Made by a program: the position numbers and the translations under genes. From contig JAWKTI010000001.1 in assembly GCA_041399155.1 (NCBI GenBank), positions 744,001-808,000 on the forward strand: DNA of 64,000 nt. The letters are read 5' to 3'. Of this stretch, positions 33,376-42,233 are shown one piece after another. The notes under the pieces are model-generated. The model was given only the letters and a program-made list of their open reading frames with translations. It made no database searches and was not told the origin of the DNA. The number at the start of each line of letters is the position of its first letter. Position 1 is the first letter of the stretch. The DNA is from Zavarzinella sp. Lineage in GTDB: Bacteria; Planctomycetota; Planctomycetia; Gemmatales; Gemmataceae.

Positions 33376-35835
33376 ATGTTTCTGGCGTCATTAGCTGCGG
33401 TCTTTCAAGTTGCCAGTTCCGTTGCGGAAATTGTCAAAGGGGGGCAGTTGTGCGTCAAAGCTGCCCGCTACTGTTATGGCAAAATCTTTAACAATCCTGA
33501 AGAAGTTCTCATTTCTAACGCCTTGTCCGCAGATATCGTTGAGGAAGCCCCCAGCACACCTCCGATGGAAGGTCCGTTGGATTTCGAACTGGAAATTCGT
33601 CACAAGCAGGAAATCAATCAGGCACTGGCTTCAGATCTGACAGCCCTGGCGATGATGACCGATGAAGAGATTGAAGAGAAAGCCAAAGCGGTGGTCGAAG
33701 AACAGTTGCCGGATAAATCACCGGAATTCAAAGAAGAGGTTACCCAGTTTCTGAAGCAGGTGCCAGAACGCATTCGCAACAACTTGAAGCGCCCGGAAGA
33801 CCCCAGCGGCACCACCGTGCCGATGAACTGGTCAGTCGAACAGCCAGAAGATCTGGAAGGTTTTATTCCGCCGCACTTCCCGAGGATGAAGAAAGGCCAG
33901 CAACCGCCGAACAACAATAAATATGTGCTGCTCGAACGCAAAGGAATCGGCGGTTTTGGCGAAGTCTGGATCGCGAAACACACCGATATTGAGAATCGAT
34001 ACAGCGTTTTCAAGTTCTGCCTCGATCCGATCTCCCAGATGCGGTTGTTTAAGCATGAACCCAAAGTCATCAATCAGGTGATGAACGAACTGGATCATCC
34101 CAATATTGTGAAACTGGAAAATGTCGATTTCAATCGCGAAGCCCCCTGGTTGCAGTACGAGTACATTTCCGGTGGGGAATTGCATCGCCTGCTGGATAAC
34201 TGGCCGCAGGACATGGAAGAGCGGGCCCGCAATGCCGTTGCCATCGTGCGGCTATTGGCCGATACGATCGCGGAATGCCACGAACTGGACCCGGCGGTCG
34301 TCCATCGCGACTTAAAGCCCAGTAATGTACTGATTGCACCATTAAAGCGCAAACGAACCACGGGCGAACCACAGAACATCCTCGAAGCTCTGAACATCAC
34401 GCTGAAGATTACCGACTTCGGGATCAGCGAAACGCTGGCCCGCCGATCGATGGAAGATTCACGCTCCACCGTTTCATACATGAAGCAATCGGCAACCATG
34501 ATTCTGCGGCATGCCCACACCCCTACGTATGCCTCGCCCCAGCAGAAAGAAGCCAACGACCCGCACCCCGCAGATGATGTCCACGCCCTTGGGGTCATTC
34601 TGTATCAGTTGTTGATGGGCAGTTTCGATATTGCCCTGGGTGTGGATATGTGGGACGACCTGAAAGAAAAACATGTCTGCAAGGCGTTGCTCCATCTGCT
34701 TTCCCGCGCGGTAGCCTACCGCCAGGAACGACGTTACCAGAATTGCCGCGAACTGGTAGATGCATTAGACCGCTTGCCGGAAAAACTGTCCGAAGTGCAC
34801 GAGAGCCCCGAACAAATTGTTGCACGGGAAAAACAACGCCGCGAGCAGTGGGAAATCGAACGCAAAAGGCTGGAAGCTGAACTGCACGAGAAGAGCCAGG
34901 TCGAAATGGCCCGACTGGAAGCCGAGCGGGCTGCACTGGCAAAACGCGCCGAAGAAACTGTGAACAAATTGCACCGAGACCGCTTGAACCGAAGCATTCT
35001 GGAAGCAGATGAAAAGAATGCGGAAGCCCGCTCGCTGTTCAACCAGAAGAATTACGCGCAAGCGAAAAAGATTCTGGATACCATCGATCACGAACGCTTG
35101 CGTGACCCGAGACTGTATCAATTGGTTTCATTTTATGTCGAAGGTAAACGCTTTAAGAACAGCATTGGTATGGAATTCTGCTGGGTGCCACCGGGTACCT
35201 CCTGGTTAGGCGGCGGGGGTGGTACTGTCGGACAGAACAAGTTTGTACTGAAAGAAGGGCTCCTGTGCGGCACGTATCTGGTAACCCAGGGCGAATGGGA
35301 AGCAGTGATGGGTAACAATCCCAGCCACTTTAAGGGCAGCAAACGGCTTCCTGTGGAGAGTATCAGTTGGGATAAAATTACAAAAGAGTTTCTGCCGAAG
35401 CTGAATGCGAAGTGCAAGGCCGATGGCTACATCTATCGGCTTCCCACCAGTGAAGAATGGGAATATATCGCCCGTGGTGGGCCGATTACGCAGGAGCAAA
35501 GCAAGTTCCACTACTACTTTGCGAAATCGAAAATGGACCTGACGCCCAATCCCACGAATGAATTAACTTCCGCTCTTGCCAATTTTGATGGCAGTGGATT
35601 GGACAAAACCACAGAAGTGGGGAGTTATTTGCCCAATCCACTGGGTATCTATGATATCGTAGGGAATACTTGGGAATGGACGGAGACTGCATCGGGTTCT
35701 GTCCGTGTTCGCCGTGGCGGCAGTTATTTCCTCTCCGCTGGCAACTGCGTTGCTTCTTACGTCCCCACGTACGCACCGGTCAGCAGGTATGACCTCCTTG
35801 GCTTCCGTGTCCTCGCAGTTCCGTTAGAAGAGTAG
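33376..35835 (+). CDS. Ser/Thr protein kinase fused to FGE-sulfatase (C-type-lectin-like) domain
   Basis: 819 aa. Residues 1-180: helical lead-in with the segment VTQFLKQVPERIRNNLKRPE DPSG. Kinase about 185-465: GIGGFGEVWIA (191-200), catalytic Lys in VFKFCLD (213), VHRDLKPSN (309-317), DFG (347-349), and a possible APE equivalent near 387. Coiled coil about 475-545. FGE-sulfatase/SUMF1 domain about 595-819, starting NSIGMEFCWVPPGTSWLGG and ending RVRRGGSYF...GFRVLAVP. It lacks the paired cysteines of true formylglycine-generating enzymes, so this domain is probably a ligand-binding fold. The C-terminal 35 residues look like a hypervariable segment (see separate entry). No transmembrane segment is seen. 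Confidence 0.9.
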   Translation: MFLASLAAVFQVASSVAEIVKGGQLCVKAARYCYGKIFNNPEEVLISNALSADIVEEAPSTPPMEGPLDFELEIRHKQEINQALASDLTALAMMTDEEIEEKAKAVVEEQLPDKSPEFKEEVTQFLKQVPERIRNNLKRPEDPSGTTVPMNWSVEQPEDLEGFIPPHFPRMKKGQQPPNNNKYVLLERKGIGGFGEVWIAKHTDIENRYSVFKFCLDPISQMRLFKHEPKVINQVMNELDHPNIVKLENVDFNREAPWLQYEYISGGELHRLLDNWPQDMEERARNAVAIVRLLADTIAECHELDPAVVHRDLKPSNVLIAPLKRKRTTGEPQNILEALNITLKITDFGISETLARRSMEDSRSTVSYMKQSATMILRHAHTPTYASPQQKEANDPHPADDVHALGVILYQLLMGSFDIALGVDMWDDLKEKHVCKALLHLLSRAVAYRQERRYQNCRELVDALDRLPEKLSEVHESPEQIVAREKQRREQWEIERKRLEAELHEKSQVEMARLEAERAALAKRAEETVNKLHRDRLNRSILEADEKNAEARSLFNQKNYAQAKKILDTIDHERLRDPRLYQLVSFYVEGKRFKNSIGMEFCWVPPGTSWLGGGGGTVGQNKFVLKEGLLCGTYLVTQGEWEAVMGNNPSHFKGSKRLPVESISWDKITKEFLPKLNAKCKADGYIYRLPTSEEWEYIARGGPITQEQSKFHYYFAKSKMDLTPNPTNELTSALANFDGSGLDKTTEVGSYLPNPLGIYDIVGNTWEWTETASGSVRVRRGGSYFLSAGNCVASYVPTYAPVSRYDLLGFRVLAVPLEE
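35710..35815 (+). other. candidate DGR variable region in kinase-FGE gene
   Basis: In FGE/C-lectin targets of diversity-generating retroelements this stretch is usually a run of AAC/AAY codons in the template. Here codons in the same places are TAT TTC CTC TCC, TAC GTC, GTC AGC and TAT GAC CTC: mostly NNC or NNT where AAC or AAT is expected. The constant parts GGCGGCAGT and GGCTTCCGTGTCCTC remain. No template repeat or reverse transcriptase was seen in the window. Confidence 0.45.
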
Positions 35836-35903
35836 GCAGGTCAAACAGAACAAGTTAAGCAAGTGCCTTTCGCGAGCGAGTGGAACGAGTGAGCCAAGGG
35901 GTA

Positions 35904-35926
35904 CAGGGGCATAGTCCCTGTATTTT
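35904..35926 (+). terminator. probable intrinsic terminator after kinase gene
   Basis: CAGGG, 7-base loop, CCCTG, followed by TATTTT. The next 18 bp (35921-35938) form a perfect AT palindrome TATTTTATTAATAAAATA. Confidence 0.5.
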
Positions 35927-36052
35927 ATTAATAAAATAACTATTTGAATGTTAAAATTTTATACTTTTTCATTAACTGAATCTGAGAAATTTGAAAATGT
36001 AGTTAATCAATTTTTAAGTACACATCGGGTAATCAGTGGATGATGCAAAAAT

Positions 36053-36582
36053 AAGACGGCCTTACAGGCCTTCGGTGATGAAAGACTTGAATCCTGGCCC
36101 TCACGGACCAGGCTGTTCCTAGACGGCACTTCGTGCCTGAAGCAGTAAAATGCAAATCGTGTCCGTTTCGACCTGGAAGGCAGTTGCTGCCACAATCAAG
36201 ACGGCCTTACAGGCCTTCGGTGATGAACACCTTGAATCCTGGCCCTCACGGACCAGGCTAAGCCTAGACGGCACTTCGTGCTTGAAGCAGTAAAATGTAA
36301 ATCATGTCCGATTCGACCTGGAAGGCAGTTGCTGCCACAATCAAGACGGCCTTACAGGCCTTTGGTGATGAAAGACTTCAATCCTGGCCCTCACGGACCA
36401 GGCTAAGCCTAGACGGCACTTCGTGCCTGAAGCAGTAAAATGTAAATCATGTCCGATTCGACCTGGAAGGCAGTTGCTGCCACAATCAAGACGGCCTTAC
36501 AGGCCTTTGGTGATGAAAGACTTGAATCCTGGCCCTCACGGACCAGGCTAAGCCTAGACGGCACTTCGTGCCTGAAGCAAAG
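36053..36582 (+). repeat. 145-bp tandem repeat of palindromic units (3.7 copies)
   Basis: The marker AAGACGGCCTTACAGGCCTT (last two bases vary) occurs at 36053, 36198, 36343 and 36488, exactly 145 bp apart. Each unit contains three small palindromes: GGCCTTACAGGCC, GGCCCTCACGGACC (imperfect) and GGCACTTCGTGCC. The same palindromes flank the nearby RAYT-type transposase, in inverted order at 36711-36753 plus 38267-38325 and in direct order at 38795-38890. Open frames through this array are repeat artefacts. Confidence 0.88.
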
Positions 36583-36710
36583 AGCATCAAATTTTCCACG
36601 GCTTACAGCCTCAGGTATGTTAAATTGCACGTTTTGCTGTAACACACTTGTTCATCTAACCATTTTTGGACGGCTGATCGCTGTAAACGCGTCGGCTCAC
36701 AATCACTTCT

Positions 36711-36753
36711 TCAGGCACGAAGTGCCGTCTAGGCACAGCCCGGTCCGTAAGGG
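36711..36753 (-). repeat. REP unit, inverted, split by IS copy 2
   Basis: Reverse complement of the unit's GGCCCTCACGGACC ... GACGGCACTTCGTGCCTGAA part. The remainder lies beyond the IS at 38267-38325, so the IS inserted into this unit. Confidence 0.7.
36744..36753. repeat. 10-bp target duplication, left (IS copy 2)
   Basis: TCCGTAAGGG, repeated at 38267-38276 on the other side of the element. Confidence 0.85.
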
Positions 36754-38266
36754 CCATTGATGTGAAGGTCTTGGACATCATTTTTTTGCTCGCTTCATCA
36801 CCCTAAAGACTGAATCGTGGCAAGTTGTCTGTTTCAGTTTTTGGGGTTTTGGATTTGGAATTTTTGTAGGATCTGTACGCCCTACTTTGCTTTTTGCCCA
36901 CTTCTTTTTCCACAGATTGCCCAATAATTCAGTTAGTCTTTCTAATATCCCCACTTCTTGTTTGATCCCTTGAAGCAGCATCTGCACATCGCGCGTTCGA
37001 AGCAATCGCGTTGCGGCCATCACCTCATCTCGGATATCTCGCCAGAGCATTTCGCCAGATACTTCATCTATTTTCTTTCCGTTTCCGACCGAAATATGCC
37101 ATTTGATTGCTTCTGTAATGTTAAATAAAATGAGGCAAAGCGATGCTTGTATTAAACCAGCCTCTGGACTGGTACCTATCAAGTGACGCAACTGAAACAC
37201 TTTTGTAATCGTCGCGTATACACGCTCAATATCCCAACGATAGCGATATATCTCTGCGATGTCGTCTGCAGGGTATCGTTTCGAATCGGTCAGGTCTGTT
37301 AGTAGTTGTATCTGCACTTTATCGCGGATAATGCTCAGTCGGCGTACTGCGATCAATTTCGTATTCTTTTGACTTGTGATCCAGCCATGTTCTTCGATAA
37401 GTTTTCGGCCATATCGGTCTTTGCCAATTCTCGCTGGTTTTTCCGGATCTTGAATAAATTGGGTAATGCTTGCAACTCGTAAAACAAAATGGCACCCGTC
37501 ATCCTTGATCATTGCAATATGCTTGTAGAAACCATAGCATCGATCCGCCACAATTAATTTCTCGCCGCAATGGTCTTTCAGCTGTTGCAAAAGTGGAGCT
37601 AACAAGCGTGTTTCACTTGCTTCTCCATCCAATTCCGAAGCCATTTCCATTACCAGACCAGTACTCAGATTCACTGCAACAAGTGCTTTCCCTCCAAGCA
37701 ATTTTGATGCATTTTGCTTGCTTATTCTTAAAGGAAGAAGGCGCGCATCGTATGCTTAATTACTTTGCCATCAACGGCGACAACAGTAAGTTTGCAAAGA
37801 GATTTTGGTAATTTAGAAGTCATTTTTCTTGGCAAAAGCTTTGAAATAGCCCGATAGGAATGCGAAAGGAGCCCCGCCCCAACCTCTGGCGGCATATGCG
37901 CTAATTTGTCATAAAACGCTTTGAGCGATGTAGGCAATTCACCGTTTTCAGATGCATCGATCAGACGAGCCCTGGCAGAGTGATCGGGAGAAATCAGTGA
38001 ATCTCGCAACAATTGGAAAAATGAAGAGAATGTCAAAATACGAGTGTAGGTGCGTCCACGATTTGATTGATAGATCGCTTCAAGCGTATTATTTTGGAAA
38101 ATGTCATCAAGCATGAGGAAAGCGGCTTCGGCTAAAGGTAGGCGTGATAAAGCCTCTGAAGCGAATGAATTTGAAGTCATCTGTCAATCCTTGACAAAAC
38201 ATAAAACCTTACTCTTAAAGAACTTAGCCAAATCCTCCCAGCAGTTCAAGACCTTCACACCAATGG
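36754..38266 (-). mobile_element. IS4-family insertion sequence, copy 2 (frameshifted)
   Basis: 1513 bp, same ends and inverted repeats as copy 1, with its own 10-bp target duplication, proving independent transposition rather than duplication of the region. One C is missing at about 37743 (GGCGCGCATCG against GGCGCCGCATCG in copy 1). Confidence 0.92.
36778..38180 (-). pseudogene. IS4-family transposase, frameshifted
   Basis: The N-terminal 145 codons (from 38180) match copy 1 exactly, then the one-base deletion near 37743 shifts the frame and adds a few wrong residues before a stop at 37728. The rest of the protein (307 codons from LLGGKALVAV) is open in the correct frame from about 37701 to 36778 but has no good start. 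The first catalytic Asp (VDGK) is in the first part and the second Asp and Glu in the second, so neither product can work alone. A programmed frameshift is unlikely because copy 1 is intact. Confidence 0.9.
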
Positions 38267-38325
38267 TCCGTAAGGGCCGGGTATCCGATAGCCCCCAATT
38301 TTCAAGGCCTGTAAGGCCGTATGAC
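38267..38325 (-). repeat. REP unit, inverted, other half
   Basis: Starts with the right target duplication (TCCGTAAGGG) and continues to AAGGCCTGTAAGGCCGT, the reverse of ACGGCCTTACAGGCCTT. It lies 9 bp beyond the 3' end of the RAYT gene. Confidence 0.7.
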
Positions 38326-38333
38326 TTTGCGAA

Positions 38334-38786
38334 TTACTCCCAAAGGTACCGTTCATCATAGTCCAATTTGTATTTTTTCAGGAAAGCGATTAACTCATCT
38401 TGAAAGGATACCTTTTGGTGATGCTGGGCCTGGTTCATGATGTACCTAGCCACCGCATTCACATTCGATTGACTCACTGAAAACACGGCATAACCCGCCT
38501 GCCAATGAAAAGTAGAAGATGGCTTGATCTGATCGTTCACCCATGCCGAAGAGGTCGATTTTATTTTGTTCAGTGCAGCAGAAACTGTTATTGTTCGATT
38601 CAATTGAAAGAGCATATGCACGTGATCTGATACACCATTCACAATATTGCAGGGACAATCTATCTTTTTGCTAATGCTTGAAAGCACATTGAATAATTCT
38701 TCTTGCCAATCTATCGAAATGATTGGTTGCCGATTCTTTGTTGAAAAAATGGCATGGAGGTAGATCGATGCTAGCGATTGTGGCAT
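38334..38786 (-). CDS. REP-associated tyrosine transposase (RAYT, Y1 / IS200-like)
   Basis: 150 aa from ATG 38786 (MPQSLASIYLHAIFSTKNRQ). The HUH motif is DHVHMLFQL, and the catalytic-tyrosine helix is VARYIMNQAQHHQKVSFQDE, which matches the YIxNQxxHH pattern of Y1 transposases. It is flanked on both sides by palindromic units of the family described at 36053-36582, one side inverted, which is the expected arrangement of a RAYT with its REP/BIME elements. The upstream open frame extension to 38987 only reads through the repeats and was left out. Confidence 0.88.
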   Translation of the reverse strand: MPQSLASIYLHAIFSTKNRQPIISIDWQEELFNVLSSISKKIDCPCNIVNGVSDHVHMLFQLNRTITVSAALNKIKSTSSAWVNDQIKPSSTFHWQAGYAVFSVSQSNVNAVARYIMNQAQHHQKVSFQDELIAFLKKYKLDYDERYLWE

Positions 38787-38794
38787 GGTTAACC

Positions 38795-38890
38795 TTTTAG
38801 ACGGCCTTACAGGCCTTATTTTAATCGACAAACTAACCCTAGACCTCACGGCCTGGGCTGTTCCTAGACGGCACTTCGTACCTGAAGCAA
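38795..38890 (+). repeat. REP unit next to RAYT, direct orientation
   Basis: Contains GACGGCCTTACAGGCCTTAT, a diverged CCTCACGGCC part, and GACGGCACTTCGTACCTGAA. It begins 8 bp upstream of the RAYT start codon, so it may overlap its promoter. Confidence 0.75.
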
Positions 38891-38946
38891 GAAGCTTGAT
38901 TCGTCCAATCAAACCATAAAGATGATTTCGAAATGTGCTCAAACAT

Positions 38947-40119
38947 TTAAACCATTCGTTTGCCAGCAAGGTAGACCTGTTGCACATGAAAATCGTCGGA
39001 CATTACCACCAGATCGGCGATTTTTCCGACTTCAAGACTGCCCAGTTGATCCCCAACTCCTGCAATCGTGGCGGGGGTCAGTGTGGCCATGCGGGTTACT
39101 TCCGGCAGGTGATCTGGCAGTGCCTGTAACATCGTGCGGAACATGTGATCCATCCCCTGCACGCTGGATGCGAGTGCGGAACCATCCAGTGTGACCCCCA
39201 CGCCCGCGTGCTTTCGCACCACCTCGCCATTGGTGGTGTTGCCAAAAATGTATTCGCCATCCGGCATATCCATCGCCCGCATGGTATCGGTCACCAGGGC
39301 CAGACGGTCGGCACCTTTGCACTTCCAGGCCAGTTTCAGCAGTTCCGGTGCCAGGTGCTTGCCATCCGCAATCACTTCAGTGGTTAATTCATCGAAAAAG
39401 AGCGTCGCTTCCATCACCCCACCCCGCATCGGAAATGCCTGAGAAAGTCGCAGGCGGGCCCGATCCGACATGGCACAAAACAGGTGGTCGACGTGGGTGG
39501 CACCCCAGGAAATTGCCTCCTGAACCTGATCGAAGGTGGCGTGGGAGTGCCCGATATTGACCCGCACCCCACGTTCACGGCAGGCCAGGGCAAATTCCTT
39601 CGCCCCAGGCAGTTCCGGTGCCACCGTGGCAGACGTCATGATGTCGGCAAATGTGAGATATTTCTCATATTCTGGTGTTGTTGGGGGTCGCAGTGCCCCA
39701 CCTGGGTGGCAGCCTTTCGCAGGTGGTGCGAAATAAGGACCATAAAAGTGGGCACCCAGCACACGGCACGCGGGGGATTCTGCCCGAAACTGCCTGGTGA
39801 GCCGGAGGAAATTCATAATTTCCTCATGATCTGCCACCGTGCTGGTGGGGGTCATGCTGGTCGTGCCATGTTCCAGGTGTGCCTGCAATACAGTCGCAAA
39901 CGCCGTTTCGGTCCCATCCATAAAGTCGGCATTTCGCCCACCGTGGACATGCAGATCAACAAATCCCGGCAGCAGATAGTGGCCCGTCAGATCAACGGTC
40001 TGGTGGTCGGCAGGAGAATCATCGGAAATCGCCACAATGCGATCGTTTTCAATGGTCAGGGTGCCCGTTTTCACCACGTCGGGCAGGATGATTCGAGCAC
40101 CAACAAAGCTGGTTTTCAT
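38947..40119 (-). CDS. nagA: N-acetylglucosamine-6-phosphate deacetylase
   Basis: Amidohydrolase that removes the acetyl group from GlcNAc-6-phosphate, in amino-sugar recycling. Visible features: metal site GFVDLHVHGGRNADFMDG, LGAHFYGPYFAPPAKGCHPG (normally LEGPF), NIGHSHATFDQVQEA, VDHLFCAMSDR (normally HLFNAM), and the catalytic Asp in ALVTDTMRAMDMP. The substitutions in EGP (to FYGPY) and FNAM (to FCAMS) mark a diverged member, so a related substrate is possible. The start was set at ATG 40119 (MKTSFVGARI); five extra codons are open upstream to 40134. Confidence 0.85.
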   Translation of the reverse strand: MKTSFVGARIILPDVVKTGTLTIENDRIVAISDDSPADHQTVDLTGHYLLPGFVDLHVHGGRNADFMDGTETAFATVLQAHLEHGTTSMTPTSTVADHEEIMNFLRLTRQFRAESPACRVLGAHFYGPYFAPPAKGCHPGGALRPPTTPEYEKYLTFADIMTSATVAPELPGAKEFALACRERGVRVNIGHSHATFDQVQEAISWGATHVDHLFCAMSDRARLRLSQAFPMRGGVMEATLFFDELTTEVIADGKHLAPELLKLAWKCKGADRLALVTDTMRAMDMPDGEYIFGNTTNGEVVRKHAGVGVTLDGSALASSVQGMDHMFRTMLQALPDHLPEVTRMATLTPATIAGVGDQLGSLEVGKIADLVVMSDDFHVQQVYLAGKRMV

Positions 40120-40268
40120 GAAATTTCGTGTCAAAGAGTGCCTTCAAAGCTATTATCCGAAATTCGCTGAAAAATGCTCGAATGCTTTGCTCTCCCCCAC
40201 CCACAATGAGGTAGTTGCGATGGCAAATTTTGACAGGTTTTGGAATGCCAATTCAAGTCTTTTGCCCT

Positions 40269-40295
40269 GGATTCCCGCGTTCGCGGGAATGACGG
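40269..40295. repeat. REP-type palindrome (GGATTCCCGC...GCGGGAATGAC)
   Basis: Perfect copy with GTT in the loop. About 35 bp downstream is the other dispersed motif ACGGCAAACGCCGTCGGCTC (40332-40351). Confidence 0.75.
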
Positions 40296-40428
40296 TTGTT
40301 GGCACAACTGTCTGATAAAAAGAAACAAACCACGGCAAACGCCGTCGGCTCAAAAAACCTCAGGCAAAAGAAAACCAAATGAGGCAAACGCAATTGGCAC
40401 AATAATCTGTGACTGATGAAAGGATCCG

Positions 40429-42201
40429 TTACTTCTTAATCGCAAACAGGTTCTTTTCGGACATAATGTACAGCACACCATTGGCAATGATTGGTGTGCC
40501 ACGGACGGTTTCGCCCACTTCGATTTTGGTCAGCAGAAACTTTGAAGCGATTTCTTTCTGAACGGCTTTCAATTTAGCATAGGCTGCCTTTTCACCCGCT
40601 CGCTTCTTGTCTTCTTCCTCACCTTCAGCTGCTTTCTGTACTTTCAGACCTTCTGCAGCCGCAATGTCCACTTCGTCGATTACTTCTGGTTTCTTGAAGT
40701 GTTTGAAAATGTAGACATCGCCATCTTCATTTGCCAGCATTACTTTGCCATCGACATAGTAGAACGAGCCCCAGATTGCAGACTTGGTATCGTACTGCCA
40801 GTATTTCTTGCCAGTATTGGCATCCAGGCAATGCACGTAACCAGCCAGTTCTGCAATGTAAATGATGTCATCGACAATGCAGGCGGTGCTCATGGTGCGG
40901 CCAAAGCTGTAGTCTCGCTTGGCGAATGGGCGGGTTTCCACACCACCATATTCCCAGATTGCCCCGGAATTGGGGTTGGGTTTGGTTTTGGCATCGGGGC
41001 CTGAACCGGAAATCAGCAATTCCCGAGAAATGTCGCCACGTTTGCTGGCATCGATACACCAGAAGTGGCCAATCCCTTCAAAGTGTTCCGGATCCTGGCC
41101 AGTGCCAATATAAACACGGTCTTTGTACACCACTGGTGTGCCGATGAAATCGCTCTTGGTGCCTTTGCCACCCAACTCATACAGCGAATCTTTCGGGTTG
41201 GCATCGAACTTCCACAGCACTTCGCCAGTTTCTGGCTTCAACGAATAGATCCAGCCATCGCCACCTGGGAAAATTACCTGCCCCTGCCCCTTAATGACAC
41301 CGTAAGCGGGGTTGGCCCACTGACCGTGCATAATGTTACGGCCGGGGAGGTTGGATTTCCAAAGCAGTTTCCCGGTTGCTTTGTCCAACGCAATAAAGCT
41401 GGGAGCTTCCGGAAATGGAATGTTAATATGGTTTTCATCCACACCGTTCGCAGTAACGACAAAAATGATGTCGCCAACAATCAGTGGAGAGCAACAGGTC
41501 ATATTGTGGGGGAACACGTTCAGGTCTTTCATCATGTCCACCTTCCAGATGAAGTCGGCATCGGTGGGGGACTGATATTTTTCATCTTTAATGCCGTCGT
41601 TGCCATTGGCGAGACCATTGACATCGGCACAGATCACCTGACATTCGTTTGAAGTGTAGTAGACGCGGTCGCCATCCACCACTGGTGTGGCACAAACACC
41701 TTCTTTCGGCCAGTCGTTCACCAGACCAGAAGGCAATTTGTCGTGCACTGCCTGCCACAGGAACTTACCGGTGGCTTCTTCAAAGCACATCAGGATCCCT
41801 TTGTCGATCGGTGGGCCTTCTTTTTCCCCTTCGACAGGTTTGGCACGATCCCGTTGGTTCCGTGGGCGTTCGTTGTTGGTTCCCACAAAGATTTTGCCAC
41901 CGGAAATGGTGGGGCCACCATACGCACGCGAACCCAGTTCCATTGTACGGAGCACGCGATTCCCAAGAATCGTCCGCTCTTCATCTTCGGGATCTTTGGG
42001 GAATTCCGCGTTGAAGCCAGTTTCCTTGAGATTCACAAAGTTACGATCAAGCGTCCCACCAAACATCGTGTGATCAGTGGTGGCTTTTGCCTCTTCGGCA
42101 ACCACAGTGCGATCCGATTGTAAATTGACATTTTGCCAGGCAAAATAGCCTGCAATGCCAAATACTGGCAGTAGCATTGCCAGGAGAAGTCGTTTTTTCA
42201 T
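40429..42201 (-). CDS. secreted PQQ-type beta-propeller protein
   Basis: 590 aa. N-terminal signal or anchor MKKRLLLAMLLPVFGIAGYF. PQQ-like repeats include CFEEATGKFLWQAV, ALDKATGKLLWKSNLPGRN, SLKPETGEVLWKFDA and CLDANTGKKYWQYD. A charged Lys/Glu/Ala-rich insertion (about residues 505-550) precedes the last blade. It starts 32 bp after the larger PQQ gene and should be cotranscribed with it; the pair may act as a two-protein complex at the cell surface or in the periplasm (inference). Confidence 0.87.
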   Translation of the reverse strand: MKKRLLLAMLLPVFGIAGYFAWQNVNLQSDRTVVAEEAKATTDHTMFGGTLDRNFVNLKETGFNAEFPKDPEDEERTILGNRVLRTMELGSRAYGGPTISGGKIFVGTNNERPRNQRDRAKPVEGEKEGPPIDKGILMCFEEATGKFLWQAVHDKLPSGLVNDWPKEGVCATPVVDGDRVYYTSNECQVICADVNGLANGNDGIKDEKYQSPTDADFIWKVDMMKDLNVFPHNMTCCSPLIVGDIIFVVTANGVDENHINIPFPEAPSFIALDKATGKLLWKSNLPGRNIMHGQWANPAYGVIKGQGQVIFPGGDGWIYSLKPETGEVLWKFDANPKDSLYELGGKGTKSDFIGTPVVYKDRVYIGTGQDPEHFEGIGHFWCIDASKRGDISRELLISGSGPDAKTKPNPNSGAIWEYGGVETRPFAKRDYSFGRTMSTACIVDDIIYIAELAGYVHCLDANTGKKYWQYDTKSAIWGSFYYVDGKVMLANEDGDVYIFKHFKKPEVIDEVDIAAAEGLKVQKAAEGEEEDKKRAGEKAAYAKLKAVQKEIASKFLLTKIEVGETVRGTPIIANGVLYIMSEKNLFAIKK

Positions 42202-42233
42202 TATTTTCTCATCCTTATCTGGTTACCAGAAGA

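Noticed and set aside
33376..35835. Active formylglycine-generating enzyme
   Set aside because: The C-terminal active-site cysteine pair of true FGE is not visible; only the fold is shared.
35836..36052. Template repeat of a diversity-generating retroelement directly behind the kinase-FGE gene
   Set aside because: The stretch contains a hairpin and AT palindrome but no near-copy of the variable region.
36053..36582. Regular repeats resembling a CRISPR array
   Set aside because: The period is 145 bp with the entire unit conserved; there are no unique spacers and no cas genes. It is a tandem array of palindromic units.
37700..37760. Programmed frameshift in the transposase of IS copy 2
   Set aside because: Copy 1 is one continuous frame and the difference is a single lost C without a slippery sequence.
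38787..38987. Longer N-terminus (67 residues) for the RAYT transposase
   Set aside because: It reads through REP palindromes, and the family start matches the Met at 38786.
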